A stretch of 10,000 bases of DNA from positions 1 through 10,000 of the forward strand of contig JAIWNO010000089.1 in NCBI GenBank assembly GCA_020216785.1, written 5' to 3'. Positions 6,833 through 10,000 of the stretch are shown one piece after another (the stretch's first letter is position 1; each line of letters opens with the position of its first letter). A program made the position numbers and the translations under genes. The notes beneath the pieces are model-generated. The model made no database searches. It was not told the DNA's origin and saw only the letters and a list, made by a program, of their open reading frames with translations. The DNA is from Desulfomonile sp. GTDB taxonomy: Bacteria > Desulfobacterota > Desulfomonilia > Desulfomonilales > Desulfomonilaceae.

Positions 6833-8829
6833 TGCTCAACGTCCTCGGTCCGTCCATGCGTACAAAACTCTCGAATGCCTGTCTGGTCCTTCTTGTAATC
6901 GCCGTCAATGCCGTCGCCCTCGTTCCCGTCATACAGAGCCCATACCTTGGCGATGATTCGTGGCGCGAGTCGACACTGAGCGGCGTTGCGCGGTTGACCG
7001 GAACTAACCTGTTTGATCTGTCGTGGAATACCGTCAAGGACTTCACGCGAAGTGGACGTTGGTATCCGCTGGTCATTTATTACTATCCCATCTTTTACTA
7101 TCTCGATCATTTCCAGTACAAGCTCCTGATTCTATGTCTGGTGTTGGTAAATGTGCTGCTGTTCGGGTGGTTGGTAAGAACGATCACGTCCTCAACCGGG
7201 TGGGCGCTTGCTGCAATGGCGCTGTCGCCGTTCGTGTTGCAGCTGCGGTTTTATCACGACCCGGTGATGTCGTACTACGGCCTTATGCAAATCGAGCTGG
7301 CACTTCTGGTGCTGTCGGTGGGGTGGTTCCCGGCATATCTTCGCGGAGGCGGCCGCAGACTGCTTGCAGGGTCTATTGTCAGTTACACCGCGTGTCTGCT
7401 CATCTACGAGGCGTTCTATCTCTTCTGGCTGGTCCACGTGCTGGTGGCGCTGATCCATTTCGGATGGAAGCGCCTCCGGGACGTAATGCGCACGATTGCT
7501 CCGTTCTTCCTGATCACTTTGGTCAACGGCTTGATTGCAGTGTTTGTCCGGGCAGTCAATACTGTATACTACGAGGGCGTCGATGCGCGTTTCGCCGCTG
7601 TTGACTGGGCGCTGGCTTTCGCTGAGCAGGTTTTTTCCGCCGTGCCCTTCAGTTACGTTCTCGCGTCCGATGCGATTCGCAACGCACGCGAGGCCGCGGA
7701 AGCATCGTCGGTGTGGAGCACGCTTTTTGTAGGCGCATTGTGGGCGGGTGTGTGGTGGCTTGTCTGGAGGCGTGCCCGCGCGGAAACATCGGTTATGCGC
7801 GAGAAAAGCTTGCACGCGTTGGTGCTCGTCGGGCTCGCTTTCTGGGTGCTGCCCGCACCAGTAGTGGCACTGTCCGCCAAGTATCAGAGAGAGCTTACGT
7901 GGGGGCTTGGGTACCTTCCCGCATACGTGTCGGGATTCGGGGTTATCATGACAGCGCTCGCGGGACTGGCGGCGATTTCGCCGTGGCTCCGCAGGTCCGC
8001 CGCGCGGCTCTCATGGGCGCCTGTGCTGGGAATGGCCGTAGTAGGCGGTGTCTTGTGCGGGTTCAACTATGCGAACAACCGAACCGTGGTAGAACGATAT
8101 AACTTCGTGGAGTACCGGCCGAGGAAGTTCATCGAGGACGCTCTGGCAACCGGCATTTTGCGAGCGGTGCCGGACCGCTCGGTGCTCGTATGCGACGAGC
8201 CGCTGCGCGGCTGGGATAATCCCGCCTTTTTTTGCCAACATACCGGGCTGACTCTGCAAGTGGTGAAACAACCCGGCTTCTGGTTTGACTCCGAGCTGGG
8301 AAACTCAACCATCACCACTGCCTTGGAGGGATTCGCTGCTCGGGAACCGGGAACCTATGACTTCAGTGCTCCCGAAAGCTCCGGTCGCGTATTCAGCGGG
8401 TACAAGGTCTATTTCGAGGGCCGCGGTTGGCCGTTGTTGATACCTGTGACCTCACCCCGCGCAAGCACCGCTGATCGGGGAGTATTCCTGCTCTCTTACC
8501 GCATCGGCACAGATGGAACCGGCATTGCAGTCCTTGCGCGGCTCACGGCCCTGAAGGCGGACCATAACTGCCTCGTCGCCGCGTCTGCCGACCGGGTGTG
8601 GATATACGTTGCACAGTCTGGAAAGTTGGCAGAGGAAAATGCCGGCGTTGTCACTGGTTCGTGGAATGACGGTGCCTTCAAGAGTTTCGGCTCGTTCAAT
8701 TTCCACGAGCGCAACCTCGTGATGGTTGCGTCAAATGGGGCCGGAAAGCTGTTCATGGTCCCTACACGCCTTATGGAACATGCCATCGATCCGCGGTCGA
8801 TTGGGGTGAGTCGACGAAGTAATGGGTGA
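6832..8829 (+). CDS. polytopic membrane protein with GT-C-like layout and soluble C-terminal domain
   Basis: I do not recognise the exact family. The 665-residue product starts with a transmembrane segment (about 13-34), then an extracytoplasmic loop with LGDDSW (39-44). The Asp-Asp pair right after the first helix is a hallmark of GT-C glycosyltransferases. About ten further hydrophobic segments follow up to about residue 412, including a long pair around 178-210. A soluble region of about 250 residues completes the protein and has no motif I can name. A SAKYQRELTWG stretch (348-358) between two late helices could be functional. The GTG start shares its G with the TAG stop of the preceding gene (TAGTG), and there is no ribosome binding site of its own, so translation is probably coupled. 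An alternative start is the ATG at 6856. Its partner suggests a shared role in transferring sugars at the cell surface; this is inference. Confidence 0.7.
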   Translation: MLNVLGPSMRTKLSNACLVLLVIAVNAVALVPVIQSPYLGDDSWRESTLSGVARLTGTNLFDLSWNTVKDFTRSGRWYPLVIYYYPIFYYLDHFQYKLLILCLVLVNVLLFGWLVRTITSSTGWALAAMALSPFVLQLRFYHDPVMSYYGLMQIELALLVLSVGWFPAYLRGGGRRLLAGSIVSYTACLLIYEAFYLFWLVHVLVALIHFGWKRLRDVMRTIAPFFLITLVNGLIAVFVRAVNTVYYEGVDARFAAVDWALAFAEQVFSAVPFSYVLASDAIRNAREAAEASSVWSTLFVGALWAGVWWLVWRRARAETSVMREKSLHALVLVGLAFWVLPAPVVALSAKYQRELTWGLGYLPAYVSGFGVIMTALAGLAAISPWLRRSAARLSWAPVLGMAVVGGVLCGFNYANNRTVVERYNFVEYRPRKFIEDALATGILRAVPDRSVLVCDEPLRGWDNPAFFCQHTGLTLQVVKQPGFWFDSELGNSTITTALEGFAAREPGTYDFSAPESSGRVFSGYKVYFEGRGWPLLIPVTSPRASTADRGVFLLSYRIGTDGTGIAVLARLTALKADHNCLVAASADRVWIYVAQSGKLAEENAGVVTGSWNDGAFKSFGSFNFHERNLVMVASNGAGKLFMVPTRLMEHAIDPRSIGVSRRSNG

Positions 8830-8835
8830 GAATGC

Positions 8836-8864
8836 GCGGCGAAAGCGCCGCCCGGCACCGTTTT
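8836..8864 (+). terminator. weak candidate terminator after the membrane-protein pair
   Basis: A perfect 6-bp stem GCGGCG/CGCCGC (8836-8841 with 8846-8851) closes an AAAG loop seven bases after the stop codon. A TTTT run follows only at 8861-8864, nine bases past the stem, which is farther than usual for an intrinsic terminator. It may slow or protect transcripts rather than end them. Confidence 0.3.
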
Positions 8865-8879
8865 CTGAACGCAATTCTG

Positions 8880-8910
8880 CAAAAAGAAACGCCGGAATCG
8901 ACATCCGGCG
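8880..8910 (-). terminator. intrinsic terminator of the repeat-protein gene
   Basis: On the minus strand CGCCGGA (8910-8904) and TCCGGCG (8896-8890) form a perfect 7-bp GC-rich stem with a 7-base loop. TTTCTTTTT (8889-8881) follows directly. This is a textbook Rho-independent terminator for the minus-strand gene ending at 8986. On the plus strand no good T tract follows, so it is not clearly bidirectional. Confidence 0.8.
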
Positions 8911-8927
8911 CGTTATTGGGGGATGCT

Positions 8928-8957
8928 GTGGGCGGCGGAGCAGGTGCCGCCGCCCAC
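8928..8957. repeat. 11-bp GC-rich hairpin between convergent genes
   Basis: GTGGGCGGCGG (8928-8938) pairs perfectly with CCGCCGCCCAC (8947-8957) around an 8-base loop. Neither side has a T tract, so it is not a simple terminator. In the minus-strand transcript it would lie just upstream of the terminator stem and could protect the 3' end. Confidence 0.7.
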
Positions 8958-8969
8958 TGGCATGTCAAA

Positions 8970-8983
8970 CGAGCCTGGGCTCG
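8970..8983. repeat. short hairpin just after the repeat-protein stop codon
   Basis: CGAGC (8970-8974) and GCTCG (8979-8983) make a 5-bp stem with a 4-base loop, ending two bases from the stop codon of the minus-strand gene. It is one of four stems in 156 bp and may be part of a structured 3' untranslated region. Confidence 0.4.
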
Positions 8984-8985
8984 AA

Positions 8986-10000
8986 CTAAATCCTGCTGTT
9001 CAGGAAATCAAAGTACGAGTTCCACAGCAGCGATGGGAACCACACAGTTGTCGGACCCCCCACTCTTCCATACTGGAAGTAGAAGACGTCGCCATTGTAG
9101 ATTACGTAGGGAGCGGCGATGCTGCTGGGACCCGCGGTATCCATCCGGGTGAAAGCGCTCCCGTTCCAGCGATATAGGCCCCGGTCCGTGCCGAGGATAC
9201 CCAGGAAGAACCCGGTGTTACCATCCTGAGCGAACAGTGAGAGCGTTGAGAAGTTCTTGTCACCCGACACATCAGTGAACGTCCCGCCGTTCCACCTGTA
9301 CAGGTCATACCCACTGCCGGTTGAGCCGCCCATTACAGAGAAGTACAGGTCCGGTCCAAGTGTGGAGAGATAAGTGAGAGCGCTGGCGCCCACGTTGGAA
9401 ACATTCGTCCACCCGGCGCTCGTGTTCCAGCGGAATACGTCATAGCCGGTATGGCCGGTCCCTCCGTTGACTGAGAAGTACAGGTCCGTCCCAAGCAACG
9501 AGGTGAGGTAGGTGATGCTGCTGGCGCCCATGTTGGAGATATTCGCCAATGATCCGCCGCTCCAGCGGAAGATGTCGGTACCGGTATGACCCGTGCCGCC
9601 GGTGATGCGGAAGAAGGCATCCGTGGTCCCGAGTGAAGTTACGAACGCCGGGGCGACACCGAAGCTGGCGGCTTGGGTCAAAGTCGTGCCATTCAGCACG
9701 AATAGATCGGACCCGGTATGACCTGTGCCGCCGTATAGAGAGAAGAACGCAGTGTCTCCTACTGTGGCAAGATGTGTGGTGGGAGCGCTAAACCCCATGC
9801 TCGAGGCCTGCACGAATCCCGTGCCACTATTCCACACGAACAGGTCGTTGTTGGTGTGGGCGACGGACGTGTCGGGGTTTGTGCCGCCGTAGCCGATAAT
9901 CCACACCGAGTTGCCGAAAATGCCGTACCCGTTCATCTGTGAAAAATTCCAGTTGCTGAGGGTGTTGAACGTGGTCCCGTCCGAGCTGTAGAGGTCCCTG
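8986..10000 (-). CDS. tandem-repeat, beta-propeller-like protein (5' end outside window)
   Basis: The first ATG inside the window is at 9936, but the frame stays open to the edge and upstream codons read RDLYSSDGTTFNTLSNWNF and onward, in the same repeat style, so this is the C-terminal part of a larger protein. At least seven units of 43-46 residues are visible. The typical unit runs D-L/I/V-F/Y-R/V-W-N-G, a small variable strand, then a loop, then LYFSV or FFSLYGG and GGTGHTGxD. Aromatics, glycine pairs and alternating hydrophobic residues suggest beta-sheet blades, as in propellers and ELWxxDG-type repeat proteins. There are no cysteines and few charges, which fits an exported protein; the signal peptide, if any, is outside. 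The last unit ends in SLLWNSYFDFLNSRI without a sorting motif I know. The exact family and role are unknown. An intrinsic terminator follows about 75 bp downstream. Confidence 0.8.
   Translation of the reverse strand, partial: RDLYSSDGTTFNTLSNWNFSQMNGYGIFGNSVWIIGYGGTNPDTSVAHTNNDLFVWNSGTGFVQASSMGFSAPTTHLATVGDTAFFSLYGGTGHTGSDLFVLNGTTLTQAASFGVAPAFVTSLGTTDAFFRITGGTGHTGTDIFRWSGGSLANISNMGASSITYLTSLLGTDLYFSVNGGTGHTGYDVFRWNTSAGWTNVSNVGASALTYLSTLGPDLYFSVMGGSTGSGYDLYRWNGGTFTDVSGDKNFSTLSLFAQDGNTGFFLGILGTDRGLYRWNGSAFTRMDTAGPSSIAAPYVIYNGDVFYFQYGRVGGPTTVWFPSLLWNSYFDFLNSRI
9040..9846 (-). repeat. six consecutive coding repeats of 129-138 bp
   Basis: Unit borders, placed at the DLF/DVF/LYR motif, are 9846-9709, 9708-9577, 9576-9442, 9441-9307, 9306-9178 and 9177-9040. 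Similarity is visible at DNA level: the 16-mer GAGAAGTACAGGTCCG occurs at 9338-9353 and 9473-9488, CTGGCGCCCA at 9383-9392 and 9521-9530, and CCGGTATGAC at 9581-9590 and 9713-9722, with nearly the same CCGGTATGGC at 9446-9455. The middle units are closest to each other and the last two most diverged, as in stepwise duplication. A further, less regular unit lies between 9847 and 10000. Confidence 0.85.

Noticed and set aside
7192..7815. 207-codon minus-strand frame opposite the second membrane protein
   Set aside because: It is the antisense of a hydrophobic coding region and has no start signals or domains.
1..10000. CRISPR array, tRNA, rRNA, insertion sequence, phage or toxin-antitoxin genes
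   Set aside because: No spaced direct repeats outside the coding repeats at the right end, no tRNA-like cloverleaf, and no transposase, integrase or toxin motif were seen by eye on either strand.

Overview
The window is chromosomal DNA from a bacterium, very probably an uncultured environmental one. It is moderately GC-rich in genes and clearly more AT-rich between some of them. Gene starts carry Shine-Dalgarno sites, promoters look like sigma70 type, and one intrinsic terminator is clear. The housekeeping genes (mnmG and a LOG-family gene) are too widespread to fix a phylum, and I do not assign one.

Layout from the left: an AT-rich non-coding stretch (1-293) holds a candidate promoter overlapped by an inverted repeat. 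It precedes a LOG-family (TIGR00730) nucleotide-processing gene (294-953, +), which contains an in-frame run of 15 A. Facing it is a small gene for a secreted, proline- and cysteine-rich protein (980-1339, -) with a very good promoter and ribosome binding site. Next comes a complete mnmG (1525-3411, +), a tRNA wobble-uridine modification enzyme. A membrane-anchored SGNH/GDSL-like hydrolase (3539-4633, -) converges on it.

After about 480 bp of non-coding DNA with a promoter at its right end, two large polytopic membrane proteins follow (5117-6832 and 6832-8829, +). Their stop and start codons share one base. The first resembles the GT-C / TMTC-like O-mannosyltransferase family. The second has a GT-C-like layout, with an Asp-Asp motif in the first extracytoplasmic loop, but I do not recognise its family. 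With the divergent SGNH protein they may form a small surface-glycan or protein-glycosylation module; this is inference from neighbourhood and topology.

The right end (8986 to beyond 10000, -) is the 3' part of a gene for a tandem-repeat protein with units of about 45 residues, probably a beta-propeller-like surface or secreted protein. Its frame stays open to the window edge, so its start lies outside. The 156-bp convergent gap before it (8830-8985) carries four hairpins, one of them a convincing intrinsic terminator for the repeat gene.

I see no CRISPR array, tRNA, rRNA, transposase or phage gene, and no complete novel defence system. The most unusual items are the A15 tract in the LOG gene, the small secreted Pro/Cys protein, the coupled membrane-protein pair and the repeat protein.
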